A stretch of DNA of 13,511 nucleotides from Caulobacteraceae bacterium (GCA_947479185.1 CANJYY010000030.1:1-13511); one strand, 5' to 3'. Positions 1 to 7,130 are shown, counted from the stretch's first letter. Numbers and translations are program-made. The notes: generated from the letters alone by a model not told the origin.

Positions 1-58
1 CGTGCGGGCCGAGACGGTCCCGGTGGAAGGGTTCCTGAGACTGGCGCGGGCGCTGTAG
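1..58 (+). CDS. rsmA: C-terminal end of 16S rRNA adenine dimethyltransferase (KsgA/RsmA), 5' truncated by window edge
   Basis: Eighteen codons in the frame starting at position 2, ending in TAG at 56-58, read VRAETVPVEGFLRLARAL. The pattern R-A-E-x-[IV/VP]-x-V-x-x-[FY]-x-x-L-A resembles the C-terminal helix of KsgA (the E. coli protein has RAENISVAQYCQLA there). KsgA dimethylates two adjacent adenines near the 3' end of 16S rRNA during small-subunit maturation. The identification rests on this short tail and on knowledge that ksgA often lies beside this cluster in Caulobacterales. The gene is convergent with gmk. Only the tail is visible, so no catalytic motif can be checked. Confidence 0.6.
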   Translation, partial: VRAETVPVEGFLRLARAL

Positions 59-76
59 GGGCTTGCGTGGTTCGAG

Positions 77-95
77 CCCCGGATCCAGTCCGGGG
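77..95. repeat. Short palindrome (7-bp stem, 5-nt loop) downstream of ksgA
   Basis: CCCCGGA at 77-83 pairs perfectly with TCCGGGG at 89-95 around the loop TCCAG. No T-run follows on either strand, so it is not a classical intrinsic terminator. From memory, similar CCCCGGAT...GTCCGGGG palindromes are common between genes in GC-rich alphaproteobacteria; no other copy occurs in this window, so a repeat family is an inference. Confidence 0.5.
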
Positions 96-101
96 TCGGC
101 T

Positions 102-195
102 GAGGCCTCGCTCCTCACCATGACGAACAGACGTGAAGCCCAACCCTCTACGTCATCCTGAGGAGCGAGCCTCAAGCGAGCGTCTCGAAGGACGC
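102..195. repeat. Inverted pair of dispersed intergenic repeat in the ksgA/gmk convergent gap
   Basis: The right-hand copy (152-195) starts GTCATCCTGAGGA and ends GTCTCGAAGGACGC. These ends match the two copies in the fabD-fabG gap except for one or two bases. The left arm (102-125) is the reverse complement of 151-173 with one inserted base and two mismatches, so the two can form a long hairpin with a loop of about 25 nt. Translated on the plus strand the right copy gives HPEERASSERLEGR, a peptide I recognise as a recurrent spurious ORF product in Caulobacterales. It probably separates the two convergent genes and may act as a bidirectional transcript end, but no T-run supports that. Confidence 0.7.
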
Positions 196-202
196 ACGCC
201 CC

Positions 203-856
203 CTACAGCTGCGGCAGTTCCTCGGCCAGCAACTCATCGACGAACGGCGCGATCCACAGGTTGCGCGAGGCCTTGCGGCGTTCGGCGTGATAGATGTGGG
301 CGAGATCGGCGTAGGCCCGGTCGAAGTCCTCGTTGAGGACCACGTAGTCGAACGTCTCCCACTGAACCAGCTCGTCCTTGGCCCGCGAAATGCGTTCGCG
401 GATGACCTCCTGGCTGTCCTGCGAGCGGGCCAGCAGACGGCGGCTCATTTCCGCCAGCGATGGCGGCAGGATGTAGACCAGCACCGAGTCGTCCGGCGCC
501 TGGGCGTGGATCTTCATCGCACCCTGGTAGTCGATGTCGAACAGGGTGCTCTCGCCGCGGGCCAGGGCGTCCATGATCGGGCCGCGCGGACTGCCGTAGC
601 GGTTGCCATAGACCTCGGCCCATTCGAGGAAGTCGTCCTGCTCGACCATGCGGTCGAACTCGGTACGATCGACGAAGTGGTAGTCGCGGCCCTCGTGCTC
701 GCCCGGACGCGGCTGGCGCGTGGTGGCCGAGATCGACAGGTGCAGGTCCGAATGATCAGCGACCAGTCGGCGGGTCAGCGAGGTCTTGCCCACCCCGGAC
801 GGCGCCACGATCATCAGCATCAGGCCCCGTGTTCTCCGGGATTCCTCACTCGACAT
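203..856 (-). CDS. gmk: Guanylate kinase
   Basis: Cytosolic enzyme phosphorylating GMP (and dGMP) to GDP with ATP, essential for GTP supply. The 217-residue protein is close to the usual length (about 207 in E. coli). The P-loop APSGVGKTS lies at residues 18-26. The GMP-binding region follows: SISATTRQPRPGEHEGRDYHF (about 41-61, split here by its S-x-T-T-R and G-E-x-x-G-x-D-Y signatures) and E-V-Y-G-N-x-Y-G at about 81-88. The ATG at 854-856 overlaps the yicC stop by 11 bp, so translation is likely coupled. It is the last gene of the minus-strand cluster. The yicC-gmk pairing is widespread; Bacillus has yloC near gmk. Confidence 0.97.
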   Translation of the reverse strand: MSSEESRRTRGLMLMIVAPSGVGKTSLTRRLVADHSDLHLSISATTRQPRPGEHEGRDYHFVDRTEFDRMVEQDDFLEWAEVYGNRYGSPRGPIMDALARGESTLFDIDYQGAMKIHAQAPDDSVLVYILPPSLAEMSRRLLARSQDSQEVIRERISRAKDELVQWETFDYVVLNEDFDRAYADLAHIYHAERRKASRNLWIAPFVDELLAEELPQL

Positions 857-1727
857 TCTGCACCTGCTCGCGGAACTGCTCGATGACCGCTTTGAGGTCG
901 AGGCCGATGGCGGTCAAGGCCGGGGTGGCCGATTTCGAACACAGGGTGTTCGCTTCCCGCATGAATTCCTGGGTCAGGAAGTCCAGCCGCCGTCCGGCGG
1001 CGGAGTCCGAAGCCAGCAGGCCGCGCGCGGCGGCGACATGGGCGGTCAGCCGGTCGAGTTCCTCGCGCACGTCGGCCTTGACGGCCTGGGCGGCGGCTTC
1101 CTGGATGATGCGCTCCTCGGAGGCGGCCTCGCCGGCCAGCTCTTTCAGGCGGCGGGCGAAGCGGTCGCGGATCACCACCGGCTGGCCGGCGGCCTCGGCC
1201 TCGGCCGCGGCCACCAGGTCGGCCACGCGATTCATCTGCGCGGTCAGCACCGGCAGCAGGGCCGCGCCCTCGGCCAGCCGCGAGGCCTTCAGGGCGTCGA
1301 GCGCGGCCAGCAGCGTGCTCGCCATGGCCGCTTCGACGGCCGCCCGGACCTGGGGGTCATCCTCGGCGTCGACGGCCTCCAGCACGCCGCGCAGGGCCAG
1401 CAGGCCGTCGGCGGAGGGCGTCAGGGCCCGGCCCGCCGCGACCATCGGCTCCAGCAGCGCCAGATAGCGGTTCAGCTGCTCGACATTGACCGACACGGCC
1501 ACCGTCGACTCGGCGCGCTTGGCCTGCAGGCCGACATTCATCTGGCCGCGCTGGAAGCGGGTCTGCGCGCCGTCACGGACAGGCTTTTCCAGGTGCTCGA
1601 AGCCCGGCGGGCCGCGGAAGCGGACTTCCAGGTTGCGGCCGTTGACCGAGCGGGCCTCGACGGCCCAGGACCAGGGCCCTTCGGCCCCTTCGACCCGGGC
1701 GAACCCGGTCATGCCGGAAAGGGCCAC
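846..1727 (-). CDS. yicC: YicC/YloC family endoribonuclease
   Basis: The 293-residue protein has the family's typical length and both signature regions: an N-terminal MTGFAR segment (residues 6-11) followed by the S-V-N-G-R-x-L-E region, and the C-terminal DUF1732 domain with GRRLDFLTQEFMREANTL (about 243-260) and the closing IEQFREQVQNVE. E. coli YicC and B. subtilis YloC have been reported as endoribonucleases, YicC in small-RNA turnover; the targets here are unknown. The start used is GTG at 1725-1727, directly abutting the mltG stop (TAG-GTG). This leaves five residues before the conserved MTGFAR, as in homologues. The alternative ATG at 1710-1712 would begin exactly at that motif. The 3' end overlaps gmk by 11 bp. 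Confidence 0.95.
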   Translation of the reverse strand: MALSGMTGFARVEGAEGPWSWAVEARSVNGRNLEVRFRGPPGFEHLEKPVRDGAQTRFQRGQMNVGLQAKRAESTVAVSVNVEQLNRYLALLEPMVAAGRALTPSADGLLALRGVLEAVDAEDDPQVRAAVEAAMASTLLAALDALKASRLAEGAALLPVLTAQMNRVADLVAAAEAEAAGQPVVIRDRFARRLKELAGEAASEERIIQEAAAQAVKADVREELDRLTAHVAAARGLLASDSAAGRRLDFLTQEFMREANTLCSKSATPALTAIGLDLKAVIEQFREQVQNVE

Positions 1728-2753
1728 CTACTTGCCCGTCCGGGCGCGCCAGGCGCGCCACGCCTCGACGTTGCGCTGGTGTTCCTCGTAGGTCGCGGCG
1801 AAGGCGTGGCCGCCCGAGCCGTCGGCGACGAAGAAGATATAGTCGGTCGACGGCGGGTCGAGCACGGCGGCCAGCGAGGCCTGGCCGGGGTTGGCGATCG
1901 GCGTCGGCGGCAGGCCGTTGATGGCGTAGGTGTTGTACGGCGTCGGCGCCTGCAGTTCCGACAGCAGGATGCGGCGGCCGAGCGGCCGGCCCTTGGTGAT
2001 GCCGTAGATGATCGTCGGATCGCTCTCCAGCCGCATGCCCTTGAGCAGGCGGTTGACGAACACCGAGGCGACCTGCGGCCGCTCGCGGGCGACGCCGGTT
2101 TCCTTCTCGACGATCGAGGCGAGGATCACCGCCTCCTCGGGCGTGCGGATCGGCAGACCCGGACTGCGCTTGGCCCAGAGGGTCGCCAGCAGCCGGTCGC
2201 GGGCGTCCATCATCCGCTGCAGCACCGCCGCACGGTCCTCGCCGCGCTGGAAGTCGTAGGTCTCCGGCAGGACCGCGCCCTCGGGCGGGGTCGGCGCCTC
2301 GCCGGTCAGGGCCGGTTCCTTGTTGAGGATGTCCATGACCATGTCCGAGGTGATGCCCTCGGGGATGGTCACCTGATGGCGGATGGTCTTGCCGGCGCGG
2401 ATGTCGGCCAGCACCCGGGCCATCGAGGCCTTCGACGGAAACTCGTATTCGCCCGCCTTAAGCCGGCGCGCGCCACCGGTCATCTGGGCGGCGGCGATGA
2501 AGATGGCGCTGGAGCGGATCACATCGGCCCGCTCTAGCGAGGCGGCGATCTCGTTGAGGCCCGCGCCCTTGCGCAGCATGACCACGGCCGGCCGGCCATC
2601 GCGCGTCGCCGGACCTGGCCCCTGGTAGCTCCAGGCGCCCCAGACCCCGACCATCAGCAACGCCAGCGACAGGGTCGCGAAGGCGCTGGACGCCATGATG
2701 AACAGGCGGCGCATCAGCGGCAGGCCGGACGATCGGGTCGCTTTGCGGCTCAC
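1728..2753 (-). CDS. mltG: Endolytic murein transglycosylase MltG
   Basis: MltG cleaves nascent glycan strands at the inner membrane and is thought to release them from the polymerase. The 341-residue protein has a short basic cytoplasmic N-terminus, one membrane segment at about residues 18-43, a LysM-like region with KAGEYEF (99-105), and the YceG catalytic domain. The catalytic-glutamate motif ASIVEKETG lies at 212-220 (probable general acid Glu216), followed by RPQVASVFVNRL, SDPTIIYGI and the SPYNTY-type motif seen here as APTPYNTY. The start is GTG at 2751-2753, overlapping the fabF TGA as GTGA, with an AAGAAGG Shine-Dalgarno four bases upstream. In alphaproteobacteria mltG commonly follows fabF or pabC. 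Some Caulobacterales keep this fabF-mltG-yicC-gmk order. Confidence 0.96.
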   Translation of the reverse strand: MSRKATRSSGLPLMRRLFIMASSAFATLSLALLMVGVWGAWSYQGPGPATRDGRPAVVMLRKGAGLNEIAASLERADVIRSSAIFIAAAQMTGGARRLKAGEYEFPSKASMARVLADIRAGKTIRHQVTIPEGITSDMVMDILNKEPALTGEAPTPPEGAVLPETYDFQRGEDRAAVLQRMMDARDRLLATLWAKRSPGLPIRTPEEAVILASIVEKETGVARERPQVASVFVNRLLKGMRLESDPTIIYGITKGRPLGRRILLSELQAPTPYNTYAINGLPPTPIANPGQASLAAVLDPPSTDYIFFVADGSGGHAFAATYEEHQRNVEAWRAWRARTGK

Positions 2754-4030
2754 GGGGCCTTCTTGAAGATCACGCAGGCGTTCGTGCCGCCGAAGCCGAA
2801 GCTGTTGGACATGGCGACATCGATGACCATCGGTTTCGCCTTGTGCGGGACAAGGTCGATCGGGGTGTCGAACTCGGGGTTGTCCAGGTTGATCGTCGGC
2901 GGCGCGATCTGGTCGCGCATGGCCAGGATCGAGAAGATGCCCTCCACCGCGCCGGCGGCGCCGAGCAGGTGTCCGGTCATCGACTTGGTCGAGGACATCG
3001 AGACGTTCTTCGCGTGATCACCGAGCAGGCGGGTCACCGCGCCCAGCTCCAGGCCGTCGGCCATGGTCGAGGTGCCGTGGGCGTTGACGTAGTCGATGTC
3101 GCTGGCCTGCAGGCCGGAGTCCTTCAGCGCCGCGGTCATGGCGCGGAAGCCGCCGTCGCCGTCCTCGGACGGGGCGGTGATGTGATAGGCGTCGCCCGAC
3201 AGGCCGTAGCCGACGACCTCGGCGTAGATGGTCGCGCCGCGCGCCTTGGCGTGCTCGTACTCTTCCAGCACCACCACGCCGGCGCCCTCGCCCATGACGA
3301 AGCCGCCGCGGTCCTTGTCATAGGGACGCGAGGCCGTCTCGGGCTTGTCGTTGAAGTCGGTGGCCATGGCGCGGCAGGCGATGAAGCCGGCGACGCCCAG
3401 CGGGCAGATCGAGGCCTCGGCCCCGCCGGCGATCATGATGTCGGCGTCGCCGTACTTGATCAGCCGGGTCGCGTCGCCGATGGCGTGGGCGCCGGTGGCG
3501 CAGGCGGTGACCACCGAGTGGTTCGGACCCTTGAAGCCGTAGCGGATCGACACCTGACCGGACGCCAGGTTGATCAGGGCGGAAGGGATGAAGAACGGGC
3601 TGATCCGGCGCGGGCCCTTCTCGGCCAGCTCGAGTGCGTTGCGGGCGATGGTCGCCAGGCCGCCGATGCCTGAGCCGATGATCACGCCGGTGCGCAGCGC
3701 GGTTTCCTCGTCGACCTCGGTCAGGCCGGCGTCCTTCACCGCCTCGTCGGCGGCCGCCATGGCGTACAGGATGAAGTCGTCGACCTTGCGCTGGTCCTTG
3801 GGGGCCATCGTGTTGTCGGGGTTGAACGAGCCCTCGACGTCGGGGCCGCCGCCGCCGCGTCCGTCGACGCGCGGAATCTCGCAGGCCACCTGGCAGGCGT
3901 ACTCTGCGGGATCGAAGGTGGTGATCCGGCCCGCGCCGGACTTGCCGGCGAGGATGGCTTTCCAGGTCGTCTCGACGCCTTGCCCCAGCGGGGTCAGAAG
4001 GCCAAGACCGGTGACGACGACACGCCGCAT
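2750..4030 (-). CDS. fabF: Beta-ketoacyl-ACP synthase II (FabF)
   Basis: Condenses acyl-ACP with malonyl-ACP in the elongation step of type II fatty acid synthesis. In E. coli FabF also controls the C16:1 to C18:1 step. The 426-residue thiolase-fold protein carries the complete triad: nucleophile Cys177 in VVTACATGAHA, His318 in NAHGTSTMADG, and His354 in KSMTGHLLGAAGA, with Lys349 just before. It is about 13 residues longer than E. coli FabF, mainly because of a glycine-rich insert at about 55-70 encoded by a short GCC repeat. The ATG at 4028-4030 is preceded by AAGGAGT about seven bases upstream. The stop overlaps the mltG start by four bases. A strong hairpin lies in the 118-bp gap from acpP. 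Confidence 0.97.
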   Translation of the reverse strand: MRRVVVTGLGLLTPLGQGVETTWKAILAGKSGAGRITTFDPAEYACQVACEIPRVDGRGGGGPDVEGSFNPDNTMAPKDQRKVDDFILYAMAAADEAVKDAGLTEVDEETALRTGVIIGSGIGGLATIARNALELAEKGPRRISPFFIPSALINLASGQVSIRYGFKGPNHSVVTACATGAHAIGDATRLIKYGDADIMIAGGAEASICPLGVAGFIACRAMATDFNDKPETASRPYDKDRGGFVMGEGAGVVVLEEYEHAKARGATIYAEVVGYGLSGDAYHITAPSEDGDGGFRAMTAALKDSGLQASDIDYVNAHGTSTMADGLELGAVTRLLGDHAKNVSMSSTKSMTGHLLGAAGAVEGIFSILAMRDQIAPPTINLDNPEFDTPIDLVPHKAKPMVIDVAMSNSFGFGGTNACVIFKKAP

Positions 4031-4073
4031 GGGATCAACTCCTTCGTCCCGGAATTCAGCCCGGGGTCAGCTC

Positions 4074-4121
4074 AAAACGAAGCCGCCGCGCGCGTCGGGG
4101 AATCCCGACACCGCGCGGCGG
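4074..4121 (-). terminator. Strong hairpin with U-rich tail between acpP and fabF (possible leaky terminator)
   Basis: A perfect 10-bp stem (4083-4092 with 4112-4121) continues, after a small bulge, as a 6-bp stem (4094-4099 with 4104-4109) closing a four-base loop at 4100-4103. Read on the minus strand, downstream of acpP, the hairpin is followed a few bases later by CGTTTTG (T-run at 4077-4074). This resembles an intrinsic terminator with an imperfect U-tract. Because fabF lies immediately beyond, I infer partial termination or 3'-end protection of the acpP message rather than a complete stop. Confidence 0.55.
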
Positions 4122-4148
4122 TGAATCGACCGGAAAAGGGTCAGCGGA

Positions 4149-4388
4149 TCAACCGCCGACTTTCTCCGAGATGAACTTCACGGCGTCGCCGACCGTCTGG
4201 ATGTGTTCAGCGGCGTCGTCGGGGATTTCGATGTCGAATTCCTCTTCGAAGGCCATGACCAGCTCGACGTTGTCGAGGCTGTCGGCGCCCAGGTCGTCGA
4301 TGAAGCTGGCCTTCTCGGTGACCTTTTCGGGATCGGCGTCGAGGTGCTCGATGACGATCTTACGCACGCGCTCGAGAATGTCGGACAT
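4149..4388 (-). CDS. acpP: Acyl carrier protein
   Basis: Small acidic carrier protein of 79 residues (78 in E. coli) that holds growing acyl chains on a 4'-phosphopantetheine arm. The attachment site is Ser37 in the invariant [10 protein letters not shown] motif (about residues 34-43). The four-helix pattern with conserved IPDDAAEHI before helix III is intact. The ATG at 4386-4388 has AGAGGA upstream on the minus strand. It sits between fabG and fabF with gaps of 121 and 118 bp, which suggests its own promoter and/or 3' processing site in line with its usually high expression. I could not identify a convincing promoter in 4389-4509. Confidence 0.98.
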   Translation of the reverse strand: MSDILERVRKIVIEHLDADPEKVTEKASFIDDLGADSLDNVELVMAFEEEFDIEIPDDAAEHIQTVGDAVKFISEKVGG

Positions 4389-4509
4389 TCGTTCTGGTCC
4401 TCTTTAGGTCGTTAGTTGTCCGGCCGCCGAAGCGGTCTGCGGAATTCGGGGCTTCGCTACCATGTTCCATTCGGGGTGGCCAGCGGCCAGCCGTCGGATC
4501 ATGCGGTTG

Positions 4510-5250
4510 TCAGATCATCGCCATGCCGCCGTTCACGTGCAAGGTCTGACCGGTGACATAGGCGCCTTCATCGCTGGCGAGATAGACGCAGGCCGCCGCG
4601 ACATCCTCGCCCGAGCCCAGCCGGGCGGCCGGGATTTTGCCAAGGATTGCAGCGCGTTGCGCCTCGTTCAGCTCCTCGGTCATCGGGCTGGCGATGAAGC
4701 CGGGAGCGACGGTGTTCACCGTCACGTTACGGGTGGCCACTTCCTGGGCGAGGGCCTTGGAGAAGCCGATCATGCCGGCCTTCGAGGCCGCGTAGTTGGC
4801 CTGGCCGGGGTTGCCGGTGACGCCGACGACCGAGGTGATTCCGATGATCCGGCCCCAGCGGCGCTTCATCATGCCCTTCAGGGCCGCGCGCGACAGGCGG
4901 AAATAGGACTCGAGGTTCACCTTGATGACCTGTTCCCAGTCGTCGTCCTTCATCCGCAGCATCAGGCCGTCGCGGGTGATGCCGGCGTTGGCGACGAGGA
5001 TGTCGATCGGCAGGCCCGCCGCGGCCTCGGCGGCGGCGATCAGGCCGTCGACGCTGGCGGAGTCCGACAGATTGGCCGCCACCGCGCTGGTGCGGTCGCC
5101 CAGTTCGGCGGCCAGGACTTCCAGCGCCGCCTCGCGGGTGCCCGAAAGCACGACGTGCGCGCCCTGGGCATGCAGGGCCCGGGCGATGGAACCGCCGATG
5201 CCGCCCGTGGCGCCGGTGACGAGGGCGGTCTTGCCGGTGAGGTCGAACAT
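4510..5250 (-). CDS. fabG: 3-oxoacyl-ACP reductase FabG
   Basis: NADPH-dependent short-chain dehydrogenase reducing 3-ketoacyl-ACP to 3-hydroxyacyl-ACP. From ATG 5248-5250 (MFDLTGKTALVTG) the protein has 246 residues, as expected for FabG (244 in E. coli). It shows the cofactor motif TGATGGIG at 12-19, NAG at 88-90, and the catalytic Ser140, Tyr153 and Lys157 (YAASK). The C-terminal G-x-x-L-H-V-N-G-G-M is intact. This start is chosen because AAGGA (5261-5265) lies ten bases upstream; the in-frame ATG at 5257-5259 sits almost on the Shine-Dalgarno, and the longer reading to 5283 enters a repeat element. SDR paralogues exist, but the location between fabD and acpP makes FabG nearly certain. Confidence 0.97.
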   Translation of the reverse strand: MFDLTGKTALVTGATGGIGGSIARALHAQGAHVVLSGTREAALEVLAAELGDRTSAVAANLSDSASVDGLIAAAEAAAGLPIDILVANAGITRDGLMLRMKDDDWEQVIKVNLESYFRLSRAALKGMMKRRWGRIIGITSVVGVTGNPGQANYAASKAGMIGFSKALAQEVATRNVTVNTVAPGFIASPMTEELNEAQRAAILGKIPAARLGSGEDVAAACVYLASDEGAYVTGQTLHVNGGMAMI

Positions 5251-5260
5251 GGCTGGCATT

Positions 5261-5265
5261 TCCTT
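5261..5265 (-). promoter_or_regulatory. Ribosome binding site deciding the fabG start
   Basis: AAGGA on the minus strand, ten bases before ATG 5248-5250. It rules against the upstream ATG at 5257-5259, which would leave almost no spacing. Confidence 0.6.
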
Positions 5266-5269
5266 TCGT

Positions 5270-5373
5270 GCGTCCTTCGACACGGCCCTCCGGGCCTGCT
5301 CAGGATGACTTGTTCAGTGGATTGCACAAATGCACGTCATCCTGAGCAGCGCGAAGCGCGTGTCGAAGGACGC
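5270..5373. repeat. Head-to-head inverted pair of an intergenic repeat in the fabD-fabG gap
   Basis: Two copies face each other around a 26-nt centre: 5270-5309 (minus orientation) and 5336-5373 (plus orientation). In a common orientation both begin GTCATCCTGAGCA and end GTGTCGAAGGACGC with no mismatch. Their middles differ but each forms a mini-hairpin: GGCCC-GGA-GGGCC in the left copy and GCGC-GAA-GCGC in the right. The whole unit could fold as one hairpin of about 40 bp in fabD-fabG mRNA or as two small ones. A further copy lies near gmk (152-195). The plus-strand translation contains RHPEQREARVEGR, another familiar false product of such repeats. Confidence 0.85.
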
Positions 5374-5379
5374 AGGGTT

Positions 5380-6324
5380 TCACAGACTCTTGGCGAACGC
5401 TTCCAGATCGGCCGGCGTGTTCAGCGGCGTCGCTTCGGCGTCCGGCGCGATGCGTTTGGCCATGCCCGACAGCACCTTGCCGGCGCCGGCCTCGGCGAAG
5501 CGGGTCACGCCGCCCTCGCCGGCCAGCCAGATCATGCTCTCGCGCCAGCGGACCCGGCCGGTGACCTGTTCGACCAGCATCGTGCGGATCGCTTCCGGGT
5601 CCAGCGTCGGGCGGGCGGTGACATTGGCCACCAGCGGCGCGCGCGGCGCCAGGATGGTCGTGCCGGCCAGCGCCACGGCCATCTCGTCGGCCGCGGGCTG
5701 CATCAGCGGGCAGTGGAACGGCGCCGACACGTTCAGCGGAATGGCGCGGGCGCCGAGTTCCTTGGCCTTCTCGATGGCGCGATCGACGCCGGCCTTGTCA
5801 CCGGAGATGACCACGTTGCCGTTGTTATTGTCGTTGGCCACGACGCAGACGCCGACCTCGGCGCCGGCGGCCGCGGCCGCCTCGGCCAGGGCCACGTCGG
5901 TCTTGGGCCCGATCAGCGAGGCCATCGCCCCCTGCCCCACCGGCACGGCGCGCTGCATGGCCTGGCCGCGCAGCTTCAGCAGGCGGGCGGTGTCCGACAG
6001 GCTGATCGCGCCGGCGGCGGCGAGCGCCGAATACTCGCCGAGCGAGTGACCGGCGACGAAAGCGGCCTTTTCGATCGGCAGGCCCATTTCTTTTTCAAGC
6101 ACCCGCATGACCGCCAGACTGACCGCCATCAGCGCCGGCTGGGCGTTTTCAGTCAGGGTCAGATCGGCCTCCGGGCCCTCGCGCATCAGCCGCGAAAGCT
6201 TCTGTGACAAGGCGTCGTCGACTTCCTGGAACACTTCGCGGGCGCTGGCGAACGCCTCGGCGAGTTCGGCGCCCATGCCGACGGTCTGGCTGCCCTGGCC
6301 GGGAAATATGAAGGCGAGGCTCAT
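5380..6324 (-). CDS. fabD: Malonyl-CoA:ACP transacylase FabD
   Basis: Transfers malonyl from CoA to ACP, supplying the extender unit for fatty acid synthesis. From ATG 6322-6324 the protein has 314 residues (309 in E. coli). It shows the oxyanion-hole motif PGQGSQ at 8-13, the nucleophile Ser94 in AGHSLGEYSAL, Arg119 in KLRGQAM, and the catalytic His204 in NVSAPFHCPLM. The start is fixed by conserved MSLAFIFPGQGSQ and by GGAGAGGA (6329-6336) four bases upstream; the in-frame extension to 6390 has no family support. It is the first gene of the minus-strand fatty acid cluster and is divergent from the HAD gene. The 129-bp gap to fabG holds the inverted repeat pair. Confidence 0.97.
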   Translation of the reverse strand: MSLAFIFPGQGSQTVGMGAELAEAFASAREVFQEVDDALSQKLSRLMREGPEADLTLTENAQPALMAVSLAVMRVLEKEMGLPIEKAAFVAGHSLGEYSALAAAGAISLSDTARLLKLRGQAMQRAVPVGQGAMASLIGPKTDVALAEAAAAAGAEVGVCVVANDNNNGNVVISGDKAGVDRAIEKAKELGARAIPLNVSAPFHCPLMQPAADEMAVALAGTTILAPRAPLVANVTARPTLDPEAIRTMLVEQVTGRVRWRESMIWLAGEGGVTRFAEAGAGKVLSGMAKRIAPDAEATPLNTPADLEAFAKSL

Positions 6325-6420
6325 GGGGTCCTCTCCGAAAAAGTGACGAATCCGGCGCGCACGGTTAGGGGAAAGGGGAACAACGGGCAACCTCTCCGGT
6401 TTTGTCCAATCCGCATCGGG
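6325..6420. promoter_or_regulatory. Divergent intergenic region expected to hold the fabD promoter
   Basis: This 96-bp gap separates fabD (minus) from the HAD gene (plus), so both 5' signals should lie here unless they reach into coding sequence. On the minus strand TTGCCC, 17 bases, then TAACCG gives a weak sigma-70-like pair upstream of fabD. No convincing pair is visible for the HAD gene. The position is supported by context, the exact hexamers only weakly. Confidence 0.35.
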
Positions 6421-7059
6421 ATGAATTCATTGGCCGCGTACAAACTGGTCATCTTCGACTTCGACGGCACGCTCGGCGACACCTTCGGCTGGATGCTGGA
6501 TACGTCGGACGCGCTGGCGGACAGATTTGGCTACCGCAAGATCGACCGCAGCCAGCTCGACACCCTGCGCCATCTCAGCGCGCGGGAGATGATGAAGATC
6601 CACAAGCTGCCGGCGCTGAAGGTGCCGGCGATCGCGGCCCACTTCCAGAAGCTGATGACCGCCGACGCCGGCAGGATCGCGATGTTCGACGGCGTTCCCG
6701 AGATGCTGCGCGCGCTGCACGGCGCCGGGATCCAGCTGGCGGTGGTCAGCTCCAACTCGGAGGAGAACATCCGCATCGTGCTGGGCCCCGAGCTCTGCGA
6801 GCTGATTGGCATGTTCAACTGCGGGGCCTCGATGTTCGGCAAGGCCAGCAAGTTCCGCAAGGTGGTCAAGCGGTTCGGGGTCAAGCCGGGCGAGACGATC
6901 AGCATCGGCGACGAGATCCGCGACCTCGACGCCGCCCGCGAGATCGGCCTGGCCACGGGCGCGGTGTCCTGGGGCTACACCGCGGCGGAGGCCCTGAGGG
7001 TCCAGACGCCGGACCTGATGTTCGAGACCGTCGACGCGATCACCGCCGGCCTGCTCTGA
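6421..7059 (+). CDS. HAD-superfamily hydrolase, phosphoglycolate-phosphatase-like
   Basis: Probably a cytosolic phosphatase; substrate unknown. All four HAD motifs can be seen in the 212-residue protein. Motif I is IFDFDGTLGD (nucleophile Asp13, acid/base Asp15). Residues 20-90 form a helical cap of subfamily I type. Motif II is AVVSSNS (about 107-113), motif III a lysine in KASKFRKV (Lys141 or Lys144), and motif IV SIGDEIRDLDAA with Asp164 and Asp168. The ATG at 6421 places motif I at the usual distance; an in-frame GTG at 6343 would add 26 unconserved residues. No clear Shine-Dalgarno precedes the ATG, so expression may be low or leaderless. It is divergent from fabD and followed by a separate dehydrogenase. 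Phosphoglycolate is the best guess for substrate, at low confidence. Confidence 0.85.
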   Translation: MNSLAAYKLVIFDFDGTLGDTFGWMLDTSDALADRFGYRKIDRSQLDTLRHLSAREMMKIHKLPALKVPAIAAHFQKLMTADAGRIAMFDGVPEMLRALHGAGIQLAVVSSNSEENIRIVLGPELCELIGMFNCGASMFGKASKFRKVVKRFGVKPGETISIGDEIRDLDAAREIGLATGAVSWGYTAAEALRVQTPDLMFETVDAITAGLL

Positions 7060-7130
7060 CCGCTTCAATCCCGCTGGCGTTGCCGTGGCGTTATCGCCTA
7101 GCGTGCGTCAAAACATAAGGGAGAGAGACC

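Noticed and set aside
133..336. Small plus-strand ORF beginning in the ksgA/gmk gap
   Set aside because: Its first half is the intergenic repeat (HPEERASSERLEGR) and the second half is antisense to gmk. It has no ribosome site.
786..2537. Long plus-strand open frame (583 codons) opposite gmk, yicC and mltG
   Set aside because: It runs antisense to three well-conserved genes and its product is rich in Gly, Arg, Ala, Gln and His with no fold. It is a by-product of high third-position GC.
5251..5283. Eleven-residue N-terminal extension of FabG
   Set aside because: It reaches into the repeat element, lacks family support, and the ribosome site favours ATG 5248-5250.
4462..6207. Plus-strand open frame of 581 codons opposite fabG and fabD, crossing the repeat pair
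   Set aside because: It includes the repeat-derived RHPEQREARVEGR segment and otherwise reads as an antisense shadow of two conserved genes.
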